Below, piece by piece: positions 45,828 to 55,865 of a DNA stretch of 64,000 bases (position 1 is its first letter; the number at the start of each line of letters is the position of its first letter). The DNA is from Ascaphus truei. Lineage: Eukaryota > Chordata > Amphibia > Anura > Ascaphidae. The stretch is from NCBI GenBank assembly GCA_036426205.1, contig WSYH01001242.1, positions 62,001 to 126,000 of the forward strand. The letters run 5' to 3'. Below the pieces are notes generated by a model. That model saw only the letters and a list, made by a program, of their open reading frames with translations, did no database searches and was not told the origin of the DNA. The position numbers were made by a program, and so were the translations under genes.

Positions 45828-45829
45828 TA

Positions 45830-46575
45830 CCACTTAGTAAAGATAATGACCATGATACTTTTATATTTACTTTCATAAGCACTGCAAAGAATATGTTGCA
45901 AAATATAACAATATTAATGAGTAGTACCATCATTGTTTAAGGAAAGTTTTCAGAAATATTGTCAAATACCCTCTGACTTTAAATGCCTGGTTATGCCGAT
46001 ATATACTACTAGGGAAAACCCTGATTAGGTGGCATCATTGACTGCAGTCTTGCTTAAAACATTTGATCTCTTCAAACTTAGGGGAGCACAACAATTCTTG
46101 ACCATAAAAGATAACTAAAGGCTACACTATGGTTTAGTACAGTATGTCTCTTCAGTGTGAAGTGGACTGTATCTACACATTTTGTAGATATGAAATCAGC
46201 AAATTCAAAACCGTGGGAATTGTAGTCTCCACAATACCTCTCTCCAGGTGGGCAAATCTCAGGAAAAATAAAATAATGGTGCAGATCATTTAAGCTTTAT
46301 AACAAAAAAAAAATTGGCCCCTAATAAACTGCACTTACAATGTATGCCGTGGGCTAATTCAAATAAAAAACACATTCGTTAATCAGGACAGGTTAGAGTG
46401 GGAGCTCGGAAGCACTCCAGCGATGTTTCCGGGATTTCACTTCTGGGTTCTTCCACTATCTGTTCTCCAAATTGGGACCTGTTCTCTGCAATCACAGCTT
46501 ATTCACTCTTGTTAAACCATTCCTGTGAGTACAATACACTGCTCTACATAGTACACACACAATTTTTTATATATA
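45830..46575. other. No gene seen
   Basis: Mixed sequence without a recognisable coding region or repeat boundary. Confidence 0.45.
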
Positions 46576-46578
46576 TAT

Positions 46579-47090
46579 TGTGACATCTCAGTCCCAGCAT
46601 CAGATCTTTTGCCCAGATCAAAGGCAGGAAACACTACTTTCTAAGCAGGGGTTTATTTACAGGGTACAAAGCAGGTACAGGGATAACTCATAACACAAAA
46701 CAGAAACAAAAGACCTAACTTATTCCAGGAGTACTGACTAATACTGCTTAGTCCCTAACTAATCGTGGGAGAACTAAACTCTTTCCCCACTTTTACCCAG
46801 TGTACCTGCAGCAGGTCCCCTTTCAGTCTCTCACAGGGCTGTTTGTGTGTGCCTTCCCAGATCAGTCTAGCAGCAGCTTCTCTCACCCTCTCTGTATAAC
46901 TCTCAACAGTGTGTGTCTGGCAGCATGGGGGGGGGAATTCTCTGTATCATTTCCTGACTATACAGGCTAGGCTAATTGCTCATTCTCACAGCTGAACAGA
47001 CCTTTTCAGAATGATTAACTCTATGAAGCTGTAAAGTCCCACAACTGCCCCATTCTAGCACTTACAGTAGAGGGCAGCGATGGCATCACA
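46579..47090 (-). mobile_element. Probable solo or 3' LTR in a (TA)n target
   Basis: Plus-strand ends are TGTGACATC ... GGCATCACA, so TG...CA on either strand. On the minus strand AATAAA (46652-46657) lies about 73 bases before the 3' end, the layout of an LTR with R-U5 downstream of a polyadenylation signal. The flanks are (TA)n, so the duplication cannot be read. It lies downstream, on the minus strand, of the gypsy fragment at 47570-49490 and could be its 3' LTR, but 480 bases of unrelated DNA intervene. Confidence 0.6.
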
Positions 47091-47099
47091 ATATATATA

Positions 47100-47140
<41 letters not shown>

Positions 47141-47164
47141 GATGCCATCGCTGCCCTCTACTGT
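47062..47164. repeat. Palindrome with a (TA)n centre at the LTR end
   Basis: CTTACAGTAGAGGGCAGCG through GGCATCACAATATAT is followed by (TA)n and then its reverse complement ATATTGTGATGCC through CCCTCTACTGTAG. The first 32 bases of the minus-strand LTR are thus present a second time in inverted orientation. Confidence 0.85.
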
Positions 47165-47226
47165 AGGTGAGGGTATCATCTATTTATTTTTTTGATAATT
47201 TTATATATATATTATCAAAAATAAAT

Positions 47227-47277
47227 GATGATACAGTTCTGTGGCTAACAAATGCTTAGCCACAGAACGGTATCATC
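47227..47277. repeat. Short perfect hairpin
   Basis: GATACAGTTCTGTGGCTAA pairs with TTAGCCACAGAACGGTATC around AATGC (one mismatch). The adjoining TATCATCTATTTATTTTT occurs on both sides (about 47172 and 47272). Confidence 0.7.
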
Positions 47278-47330
47278 TATTTATTTTTTGATTATTGAAG
47301 CTCGGCTAACACGGTACTGATACCTCTACA

Positions 47331-47371
47331 TGTATATATAATATATTATATATATATATTATATAATATAT
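47331..47371. repeat. TA-rich tract
   Basis: Alternating TA/AATA sequence, followed by an unassigned stretch up to 47570. Confidence 0.9.
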
Positions 47372-47569
47372 GAAACAAAAAAAGGGGGGTAAGAAGCAGT
47401 GCCAAATTGACGTGTTGAATATGTGTGAAAAAAAAATGAATTAAATAGAATATTCTTATATAAAATTCCTAAAAATCATAAGTGTGTACACTAAGGATAA
47501 AAAGTAAAATGTATATATATATATAACATATATTAATTGCTCCTATTTGGGGAACTACAATTTAAGACA

Positions 47570-48065
47570 AAACTTCAAAAAGGTAGCCGGGGCATTCTTC
47601 ATCCCAAATGGCATCACCAAGAATTCATAGAGGCTACTCGGGGTAATGAATGCGGCTCCTCCCTAGCCTCCTGGGTCAAGGGGATCTGCTAGTAGCCTTT
47701 ACTGAGAACCATAGTGGTCAGATACTTTGCCCCTGTGAGTTAATCCAGCAACTCGTCCATGCGGGGCATGGGATATGCATCTGACACCATCCCGCGTTGA
47801 GCTGTCGGTAGTCCACACAGAACCGGGTGGTCCCATCCTCCTTAGGCACCAGGACTATCGAAAAAGCCCAAGGGCTCTGGGACAGTACAATTACCCATAG
47901 GGCCAGAATCTCCTCTACCTCCCTCTCTATACTGCACATAATCTCTGCTGACACCCAGTAGGCGTGCTTATACAGAGGCCGCAGATCACCTGTGAGCACC
48001 GGGTTATCTGTGATATGTGTTCTGCCCGGCTTGTGTGTGAACAGAACCCTATACTGTTCAAGCAT
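47570..48065 (-). pseudogene. Gypsy RT N-terminal half
   Basis: Frame 48065-47718 has QYRVLFTHKPGRTHITDN, then SIEREVEEILALWVIVLSQS, PWAFSIVLVPKEDGTTRF and CVDYRQLN, classic gypsy RT fingers. Further on, in other frames, come LTTMVLSKGY and FGMKNAPATF (about 47590), RT motifs A and B. Motif A has lost its aspartate (VLSKGY for DLxKGY). The sequence ends before the YxDD motif. Non-functional. Confidence 0.8.
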
Positions 48066-48354
48066 AGCTTCGGCTTCTGCTCTGTGCCTGGCACTTAACT
48101 GAGACCCTATCTCAACCTGCTCTACAGTACCCCCCTGCCTACCTCCCCTAAGAAGTCCGGCAGAGTGCAGCTCGCTGGATACCCCATCAGTGGGCTACAA
48201 ATGGCCAGCACCGATGCCACACTCGGCACCACGTACTCCTTAAGCATGTTGATATGATAGGTCTTATTTCTCTCTGCCTCAGCATCTACCTGTACAACAT
48301 AGTTGCACTCGTTCATCTTTCAGAGTACTGGATATGGTCCCGACCAGGCAGCCC
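48066..48354 (-). pseudogene. Gypsy integrase C-terminus and linker to RT
   Basis: Frame 48316-48122 encodes NYVVQVDAEAERNKTYHINM followed by LKEYVVPS, the YHxNxLK motif that ends many gypsy integrases, then a linker with LGEVGRG. After one frameshift the RT frame begins. This segment fixes the order integrase, then RT, on one strand. Confidence 0.7.
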
Positions 48355-49490
48355 TTAATTTGTTCTCCCGAGTAGGTTTGAGAACAAGTACTTGCTGTCC
48401 TGGGATGAACTCTCTGCTACAGGCATTCTGATCATACCAAGTTTCTGCTTTGTCTGAGCAGCCCTAAGGTTGTCCTGTGCCAACCCCATGAGCATCTCTA
48501 ACCGATCTCTGAGATTTACCACATACTGAAGCACAGAGGCATCAGTATTGGTAGTCTCCCCTTCCCATCCCTCACAGAATAGGTCCAGAGGTCCCCGTTC
48601 CCTGCGACCATATAGTAGCTCAAAGGGAGAAAAGCCTGTAGATACTTGCTGTATCTCTCGGTACACAAATAGCAAGTGCTGCAGGTGAATCTCCCAGTCT
48701 TTGCCCTCTGCCTCTATAAAGGTTTGCAGAATCTGCTTCAGTGTACAGTACCGTTGAACCTTTCACATAGCCCGTTGGTTTGGGGGTGGCACGCATCCCA
48801 GAAACACTGGAGCAATTCACTCATGAATTGCAACCCTTGATTGGTTAGGATCTCGCTAGGGAAACTTACCCTAGTGAAAATGGTTAATAATGCCTTAGCT
48901 ACTGCTCTTGCATCAATGGTTGCAAGCGCTACCGCCCCAGGGTACCAGTAGGAAGTAGCGCTTCCCTGACCAGCTGGGAATCATGAGGGGTCTCACAAGG
49001 TCCATGGCTAATCTCTGGAAGGGTTCCCCTATTACCGGTAACAGGTTCAGGGGTGCCTTCAAACGATCACCCGCCTTACCCACTCACTGGCAGGCATCAG
49101 AGGACCAGCAGAAATCTACCATAGCCCTTAATGCCCCCGGCCAGTAGTAACGCTGCAAAAGCTGGGCTCTCGTCCGAGTGACCCCCTGATGCCCTGCTAG
49201 TGGAATGGAATGGGCTACCCGCAACAACTGCTGCCTATACTCTGTGGGTACCACTAGCTGTCACTTACCGGTCCAGACCTCATATAATCCCATCGTCCCT
49301 TGCTCTCTATACAGGAGCCCACGGTGCCACAAGAAGTAATCAGATCCATCACCTGGCTTAGACTCGGACGCCTGAAGTCTCATGCCCTCCAAGCTGGGAT
49401 CTGATCGCACCGCATCCCTAAACTGGGTACCTAACTCTGGCCACCCACTTGTCAAGGCTAAGTCTAGGGACTGGGAACAGGTAATGGGAA
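48355..49490 (-). pseudogene. Gypsy integrase, broken
   Basis: Integrase inserts the element's DNA into the host genome. The N-terminal HHCC region reads RVAHSIPLAGHQG with two histidines about 49225-49185, then FCWSSDACQ where one zinc cysteine is lost. The core follows in shifting frames (GEPFQRLAMDLV). Frame 48675-48355 gives the end of the core: LFVYREIQQVSTGFSPFELL and YGRRERGPLDL, a signature of gypsy integrases. Frame 49536-49261 starts in Penelope sequence and runs into gypsy. Several frameshifts and stops. Confidence 0.75.
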
Positions 49491-49516
49491 TAGTAACGAA
49501 CCGAGAAAATAAACCT

Positions 49517-50279
49517 AGTTTGGGCACTCTAAACACCTGAAGGGTGATATGATGAACACATTAAAACATACACTTAATTACATCAAATTAAAATAATGGG
49601 TATTAAAACGATAATTAAACGCTTGGATCCTATGGGTATGAACACTAAATGAGGTGTTCTGGATCAATTAGAAGGTAAACTGCAATTCACCACTATAATG
49701 TGTGCTGCAGTATGAACGAGTGGGTATGGTAGACCACTGTCCAATATCACCAGGACACCGTGAATAAACACTACTGTAGCGGTGTGTGCTAGTATATATA
49801 GACCTTAATGTAAAGGTGTACAGCACACTAACATGATAAGATGGACCCTAGCCGGGACTGCCAAAAAACAATGGGGCAAAGTATCTGGCTAAATGAAATG
49901 GATCCAGGCCACTTAATAATGTGACACTCAGTTGTAGCTAAAGGATGCTGTGGGTATAAATTACCTAAAAAATAGGGTCTAAAAACGGTCAGCTCAGTTA
50001 CACTGGCTATATGTTAAACCCCAGATTCAGTGAAGCTGAGTAAAAGGGAGCTCAACAATTGGTCCCAATCCACTATGTGGGCAAACACACTTAGTACACA
50101 GGTAGGGCTGAACAGGCATAGGCTCAGTGTGAGGTCTGTTCAGAGTCTCTCAGGTAAGTATTAGGTTGCTGATGTGATTGATCGTATTGTCCAACCTAAT
50201 ATGGATAATCGTGTAATGATAAACAGTACTGATCCAACACCAGTTCTGTTGTCAGAGTTGGTCTCTAAAGGATCAGTAC
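49517..50279 (-). repeat. Penelope pseudo-LTR, 3' copy
   Basis: Direct repeat of 54361-55165, from TTTGGGCACTCTAAACACC to TCTCTAAAGGATCAGTACTA. It preserves the uninterrupted sequence AACACTAAATGAGGTGTTC (49641-49659), an empty site for the Harbinger insertion. Confidence 0.9.
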
Positions 50280-50281
50280 TA

Positions 50282-50637
50282 CAGTAGAGGCAATGTTTAT
50301 TCTAACATTTGCCTTAAACTAGCCGGGTTACATTCTGGGTATGTGCTGGGTATGTGCTGGGTATGTTCTGGGCTAGTTTGAGGCACGTTTAAGGCATTTC
50401 TGCATTGACTAACGACCCATAGGATTAACACAACAGGGATCCCTGGCAGTCCAATTCAGTTTGAATGGGACTGCCAGGGACCCACGCTGTTAATCTGATA
50501 GGCCATTAATCAATGCAGAAATGCTGGGGCTAGTTTAAGGAAAGTTTAAGGCATGTATTCAGAATGTACCTGGGTGTTTCCTGGGTTTTCTGGGGAATTG
50601 CCACTGGTTTTTGTTAGAATAAGAGTTGCCTCTACTG
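50282..50637. mobile_element. Mariner-like MITE in the Penelope element
   Basis: CAGTAGAGGCAATGTTTATTC at the left and GAATAAGAGTTGCCTCTACTG at the right are inverted repeats, flanked by TA (50280-50281 and 50638-50639). The interior carries tandem GGGTATGTGCT steps and a GGGACTGCCAGGGA palindrome, like 33565-33899. Confidence 0.88.
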
Positions 50638-50865
50638 TAGGTGAGAGATAGAGGATGTACATACATGGTAATGCTGTATAGGTAATAAATAGCTTACTGC
50701 TACTGTGTGACAGTAGGATAAACAGTGCCTGGTGAACTGAGCTCCCTACAGATCGTCCGATCACAGGGAAGCTCCAATGAAAAATAGCGCGCTGCAGTTG
50801 CTGGTGAACACTGCCGCCAGCTGACTTGCGGGTAGGCAAGTGAGTCCTGCGCGTGCACCCATCTG

Positions 50866-50900
50866 CCGACGCACGCGATTCGCGTAGCCGCTTCCTCAAG
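50866..50900 (-). other. Hammerhead-like hairpin motif inside the Penelope element
   Basis: Minus strand: CTTGAGGAAGCGG, CTA, CGC, then GAATCGCGTGCGTCGG. It lies between the GIY-YIG stop and the 3' pseudo-LTR, about 45 bases after a CTATATAG box. The core is degenerate (CTTGAGG; GAAT for GAAA), so it is predicted inactive, but it links the dispersed motif to an identified Penelope-like element. Confidence 0.5.
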
Positions 50901-51210
50901 GCAGTACAACGGGGGGAGGGACACACCAGAAAGGTGAGTGGCTATATAGCCCAGCGTTTATGTAAATTTCATCCCGTGCACTTAGTACAACCCCCTGTGC
51001 ATGACGTCAGGATCCTCTGACTGCACAGTCAGTGCATAGATTGGGGGCTGTATAACCAGAGTAATAGCACAACAGTACCTGAAGGTAAAGTGCTTAAGCC
51101 TTAATTCAGCATGCAATAATGCTGGCTTAGCACAAAGGGGTACTGAGGACCTGATAAAAGTCCTATGTGAATTGTGTGGCTAAGTGCTAATAATCCTATG
51201 TATGAATATA

Positions 51211-51600
51211 CTAGTGCAGTGTGTTCGTTACATCCTTCTTATGTATTAATGGTACAAAATCAATTTGAGACATAGATCCTAGGGCAAAACCTATGTCCAA
51301 GGTAGGAGATCCACCTCGCCTCCTTTTTGAGGAGTTCCACTTCCCAATCCCCTTCCGAATTCCTGGTGAAAATGTATCAATGCCTGTAAAACTAATAGAG
51401 TCAGTATTGCCATTTTGGCAGAAATTAACGTGCCTGGCTATGGGGGTGTCACTCTTATTCCTGATACTTCCGAGGTGCTCGAGAATCCTCTGTTTAAATT
51501 GTCTCCTGGTCTTTCCAACGTACTTTTTTGCACACAGGCAGGTGCCCATAAAGATCACTCCAGTACTGACACAGTTAATAAACTTACGTATAGTGTAAGT
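51211..51600 (-). pseudogene. Penelope GIY-YIG endonuclease domain
   Basis: Frame 51558-51211. The GIY-YIG nuclease nicks the target DNA for Penelope retrotransposition. Visible are CAKKYVGKTRRQFKQRI and LEHLGSIRNKSDTPIARHVN, matching the YVGKT...R...EH core of the fold, including the arginine and glutamate region. The GIY side is weak (VIFMGTCLC). Sequence from 51600 to 51860 encodes the linker to the RT in other frames, with CxxC-like zinc residues (for example CQRCK on the minus strand near 51660). Stops separate it from the RT frame. Confidence 0.8.
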
Positions 51601-51871
51601 TCTGGTGTCATCGTGGTTGGTAAAGGTCTTGGTGACTTTGATATTCTTACAGGCTTTACACCTCTGGCAGGTAAAAGTACCTTCTGGTTTACATGTAAGC
51701 CAGTTTCTTGCTTATGGTTCAACGTAATGGCTGTGTACCAAGGAGTCACGTAAGTTTCTAGCTCTGCGGCTCACCATTGATGGATAACTACACAGTGCCC
51801 CCTGTATATCTGGGTCCGCTGTTAGTATGTGCCAATGGCGTTGAAAAATACTGCAAGCCTGATGCCACTGG

Positions 51872-52744
51872 TTATTGTATCCACCAATAAAGCGTATTAA
51901 TTTCTGCTCCATGTGTGGTGTTTTTTCTTTTAGGAGGGGTAAATTTAGCTCTTTTATAGGCTCTTTTAAGCACCTTCTTGCTATACCCACGGTCCGTGAA
52001 TCTCTTGGTCATCAGTATTGCTTGATCTTGCATGTTGCTGCAAATACCTTTCAACCTCAAGAACTGGCCTACTGGTATACCGTGTACCAGTGCCTTGGGG
52101 TTATGGCTTGTCGCCTGGAGTAAGCTATTAGTAGCCGTGGGTTTTCTGTAGATGGTAGTATTTAAATCACCCCTGACTCCTCTTGATATTTTAATATCCA
52201 GAAAACAGATACTTTGAGGATCAACTTCCATAATCAGGTTCAAGTTAAATGAGTTTGTGTTCAAGATATTAATGAATACTCTGAGCTTGTCCATAGGGCC
52301 ACACCATAGCAGGAACACATCGTCAATAAATCTCGTCCAAAGCTCGATGTGACTAGTATATTCCTCCAGGTCTTCTGAGAATGCTAATTCCGACTCCCAC
52401 CATCCCAGATACAGGTTGGCATATGAGGGCGCACATTTCGGCCCCATTGCCATACCCTGTACCTGGTGGTAGTACTTGTTGTTAAATAGGAAGTAGTTGT
52501 TGGTAAGTACAAACTCAAGAAGGCTTAGAGTGAATTTATTGTGGGCGGCATGCCACTGTCCTCTTGTAGATAGGAAATGTGACACTGCCGCTAGGCCTGA
52601 CTTATGTTGTATGCTGGTATATAGGCCCTCTACATCAAGGCTCACCAGGAGAGTGTCTTCCGTAATAAATATTCCCTCGATTTTATTGAGAATATCCTTG
52701 GTGTCCTTGATGTACGAGGGCAGAGTAGCCACAAAGGGCCGCAA
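51872..52744 (-). pseudogene. Penelope reverse transcriptase core
   Basis: 290 codons. Penelope RTs are related to telomerase. Motif A is LLVSLDVEGLYTSI (catalytic D), motif B is HQVQGMAMGPKCAPSYANLY, motif C is RFIDDVFLLW with the paired aspartates, and motif D/E is ICFLDIKISRG. The palm appears complete. The N-terminal part is in other frames upstream (53106-52798 with FHSLPKVHK). A stop near 52745 and another frameshift before the GIY-YIG domain make the element defective. Confidence 0.87.
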
Positions 52745-52797
52745 AATCTGGTCAATTTAGGAACTGGCTCATTCAGTGAGACTACCTATACCAGACA

Positions 52798-54403
52798 CTA
52801 TCGGTCTGCCTGGGGGGGAGATATGTTCTTATGAACCTTGGGGAGGCTATGAAAGGTTGCCACTCTTGTTGTTTTATTGAAGAGAAACTCAAATTCCTGT
52901 TTGGAGATAACTTTTGTTGCGAGAACCTCATTGAGAATATCCAGTAGTGTTTTGCTATGATTTAAAGTCGGATCACTGTCTAGGACTTCATAGCATGATC
53001 GGTATGATAGCAGCCTTAAATTCTCAGTCTTGCAGTCCTCCCTATTCATGATAACTAGGTTCCCCCTTGTCTGATGGTTTAATAACAATTTCGTTGTTTC
53101 TCTCAAGTTCTATAAGTGCCGCCTTCTCCTGGGGGTTGAGGTTGTTCACATGTTTAGTTTTAGGGAGGTCTTCAATGTCCCTAGTCACGAGGTCCACAAA
53201 CACTTCTATATGGTTAAAGATATCTCCAAAGGGGATACATTTGGATTTAGGTCTAAGGTCTGTGTAAGGGCACTCACCTTGTGTCTTATCTGAATCCTCA
53301 AGGAGGGCTTGGAGTAGATTCTCATTAGCTACATCTAGAGGGTTCATTCCGTCTGATAGCATTCTATCTTCCCTCCGTTTGAAGAATTTATGTAGTTTTA
53401 ACTTTCGAGCGAATAAGTTAATATCCTTGACCCACTCAAAAGTATCTATATTGGTTGTGGGGGAGAATGAAAGACCTCTCGCCAGAACACTCACATGATA
53501 GTCAGTAAGAGTAAAAGTTGACAAATTCAAAATTCTAGATTTGTCTGAGTCCTCTAGTATTTTGGTTAGTCCACTCCCTTCTTCCCTCTGTATGATGTGG
53601 TACCTCGACTCCTAAGGGCCCAGACCTTTTCCCCTCCTTGTCTTCCTCCTCTCCCTCTGGACCCCAGTGGTGTCCTGTTGGGATCTAAAAAAGGAGGAGG
53701 AGGAGGAGGAGGGGCTGAGTGTGTGAGTGAAAGATCCTCTTGGCCCTGGGTTGGTCTTTCTTCTTCACTGTCAGATTTTTCCCACTCTGTAGATGATTCC
53801 TGATTGGGGTTTGGGGGTTTTCTCCCTCTACTCTTGTTAGCGAATTTGTAGCGAAAAACCTTTCCTTCAGTGAAGTCTTTTTTGTCCCTAGCGTACTTAT
53901 TCCTCTTACGTTCCTTGAGATCTGAGGTGAACTTGTCTATATTAATCTTAAGTTTGCTTTCCTAATTCTGGGAACTTCTCATTAGATTTCCATGTTGTGA
54001 TATCAATAAGCTGTGTCTCTAGGTCCTTAGTGATCTCTTTAAGGTATTCTTTCTGATGATCCACCAACAGTGTCATGAGCATAACAGAACATTTTGTCAG
54101 TACCAGTTCCCAGGACCTAGTGAATTTGTCATCCACTATGTGTTGAGCTGGTGTACATTAACCCTTAGGCCCCTAGGTACTATGTCTGCCCTCAAATACA
54201 GTAGTTCTCCAAACTAAAAATCTCCCACAGGTCTTCAGTTGTGATCTATATAGTTTATCAAGCTTTAAGAAATAGTCACCAATCTCTGGTTCATCCCTAT
54301 CTTCTGGTGCAATGTAATCTGCTGAGAATAGGCCTTCTGCCTCTGTCTGCCAATCTTGGAAGTTTGGGCACTCTAAACACCGGAAGGGTGATATGATGAA
54401 CAC
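52798..54403 (-). pseudogene. Penelope protein N-terminal region, broken
   Basis: Frames in order on the minus strand: 54403-54173 (PNFQDWQTEAEGLFSAD, DEPEIGDYFLKLDKLYRSQL), 54136-53948 (SWELVLTKCSVMLMTLL), 53530-53042 (FKRREDRMLSDGMNPL, IKPSDKGEP) and 53106-52798 (TRGNLVIMNREDCKTENLRL; FLFNNKTTRVATFHSLPKVHK). The SDKG and LPKVHK segments are typical of Penelope proteins ahead of the RT. Around 53610-53730 lies a low-complexity stretch of GGAGG repeats. About 180 bases at the 5' side, present in copy 2, are missing (54361). Confidence 0.75.
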
Positions 54404-55165
54404 ATTAAAACATACACTTTATTACAACAAATTAAAATAATGGGTATTAAAACGATAATTAAACGCTTGGATCCTATGGGTATGAACACTAAATGAGGTG
54501 TTCTGGATCAATTAGAAGGTAAGCTGCAATTAACCACTATAATGTGTGCTGCAGTATGAACGAGTGGGTATGGTAGACCACTGTCCAATGTCACCAGGAC
54601 ACCGTGAATAAACACTACTGTAGCAGTGTGTGCTAGTATATATAGACCCTAATGTAAAGGTGTAAAGCACACTAACATGATCAGATGGACCCTAGCCGGG
54701 ACTGCCAATAAACAATGGGGCAAAGTATCTGGCTAAATGAAATGTATCCGGGCCATTTAATAATGTGACACTCAGTTGTAGCTAAAGGATGCTGTGGGTA
54801 TTAATTACCTAAAATATAGCGTCTAAAAACGGTCAGCTCAGTTCCACTGGTTATATGTTAAACCCCAGATTCAGTGAAGCTGAGTATAAGGGAGCTCAAC
54901 AATTGGTCCCAATCCACTATGTGGGCATAACATACTAGACAAACACACTTAGTACACAGACTAGCCAAACACACTTAGTACACAAGTAGGGCGGAACAGG
55001 CATAGTGACTCAGTTGAGGTCTGTTCAGAGTCTCTCAGGTAAGTATTAGATTGCTGATGTGATTGGTCGTATTGTCCAAACTAATATGGATAACCATGTA
55101 ATGATAAACAGTACTGATCCAACACCAGCTCTGTTGTCAGAGTTGGTCTCTAAAGGATCAGTACT
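54361..55165 (-). repeat. Penelope pseudo-LTR, 5' copy
   Basis: Direct repeat of 49517-50279, with small differences, for example a short duplication of ACTAGACAAACACACTTAGT / ACTAGCCAAACACACTTAGT near 54935-54980. It also keeps the uninterrupted AACACTAAATGAGG (54486-54499), a second empty site for the Harbinger insertion. Confidence 0.9.
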
Positions 55166-55865
55166 AGTACTTGGATCAGTACTGTTTATCATTATACGGT
55201 TATCCATATTAGGTTGGACAATACGACCATACACATCAGCAATCTAATACTTACCTGAGAGACTCTGAACAGACCTCACACTGCCTATGCCTGTTCAGCC
55301 CTACCTGTGTACTAAGTGTGTTTGTCTAGTATGTTATGCCCACATGTGGATTGGGAACAATTGTTGAGCTCCCTTATACTCAGCTTCACTGAATCTGGAG
55401 TTTAACATATAACCAGTGGAACTGAGCTGATCATTTTTAGACCCTATATTTTAGGTAATTTATACCCACAGCATCCTTTAGCTATAACTGAGTGTCACAT
55501 TATTAAGTGGCCTGGATCCATTTCATTTAGCCAGATACTTTGCCCCATTGTTTATTGGCAGTCCTGGCTAGGGTCATCTGATCATGTTAGTTGCTTTACA
55601 CCTTTACATTGGGTCTATATATACTAGCACACACGCTACAGTAGTGTTATTCACGGTGTCCTGGTGACATTGGACATGGTTACCATACCCACTCGTTCAT
55701 ACTGCAGCACACATTATAGTGGTTAATTGCAGTTTACCTTCTAATTGATCCAGAACACCTCATTTAGGGCCTTATTCAGAAAGGGTTGATAAAAAAAATC
55801 GCCAGGGAATTTAAAATGACTGTTTTTTGGGCGTTTCTATCACGGTATTCAGAAAGGCTCGATTA

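Larger units (their letters stand above)
47570..49490 (-). mobile_element. Ty3/gypsy element fragment with integrase before RT (Gmr1-like order)
   Basis: On the minus strand the order is: zinc-binding integrase N-terminus, integrase core, integrase C-terminus, then RT. In ordinary Ty3/gypsy elements integrase follows RT and RNase H. Integrase and RT are joined by a short linker, with no sign of a rearrangement breakpoint between. Both ends are truncated: the upstream end by Penelope sequence at about 49490, the downstream end before the RT YxDD motif. Confidence 0.75.
49496..55167 (-). mobile_element. Penelope-like element, copy 1
   Basis: On the minus strand: pseudo-LTR (55165-54361), one broken protein with RT and GIY-YIG endonuclease (54403-51211), 3' region with a hairpin motif, pseudo-LTR (50279-49517). 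A MITE (50282-50637) lies at the inner edge of the 3' pseudo-LTR. A second copy in opposite orientation abuts at 55167, so the two stand head to head. The RT-GIY-YIG order is diagnostic of endonuclease-bearing Penelope-like elements. Confidence 0.85.

Noticed and set aside
47570..49490. Integrase-before-RT order caused by a local rearrangement
   Set aside because: Integrase C-terminus (TYHINMLKEY) and RT start are joined by a short coding linker on one strand, so I favour an original Gmr1-like order. It was not possible to exclude this fully.
53597..53803. Gly/Ser-rich plus-strand frame
   Set aside because: Antisense shadow of the Penelope N-terminal region, with a GGAGG simple repeat.
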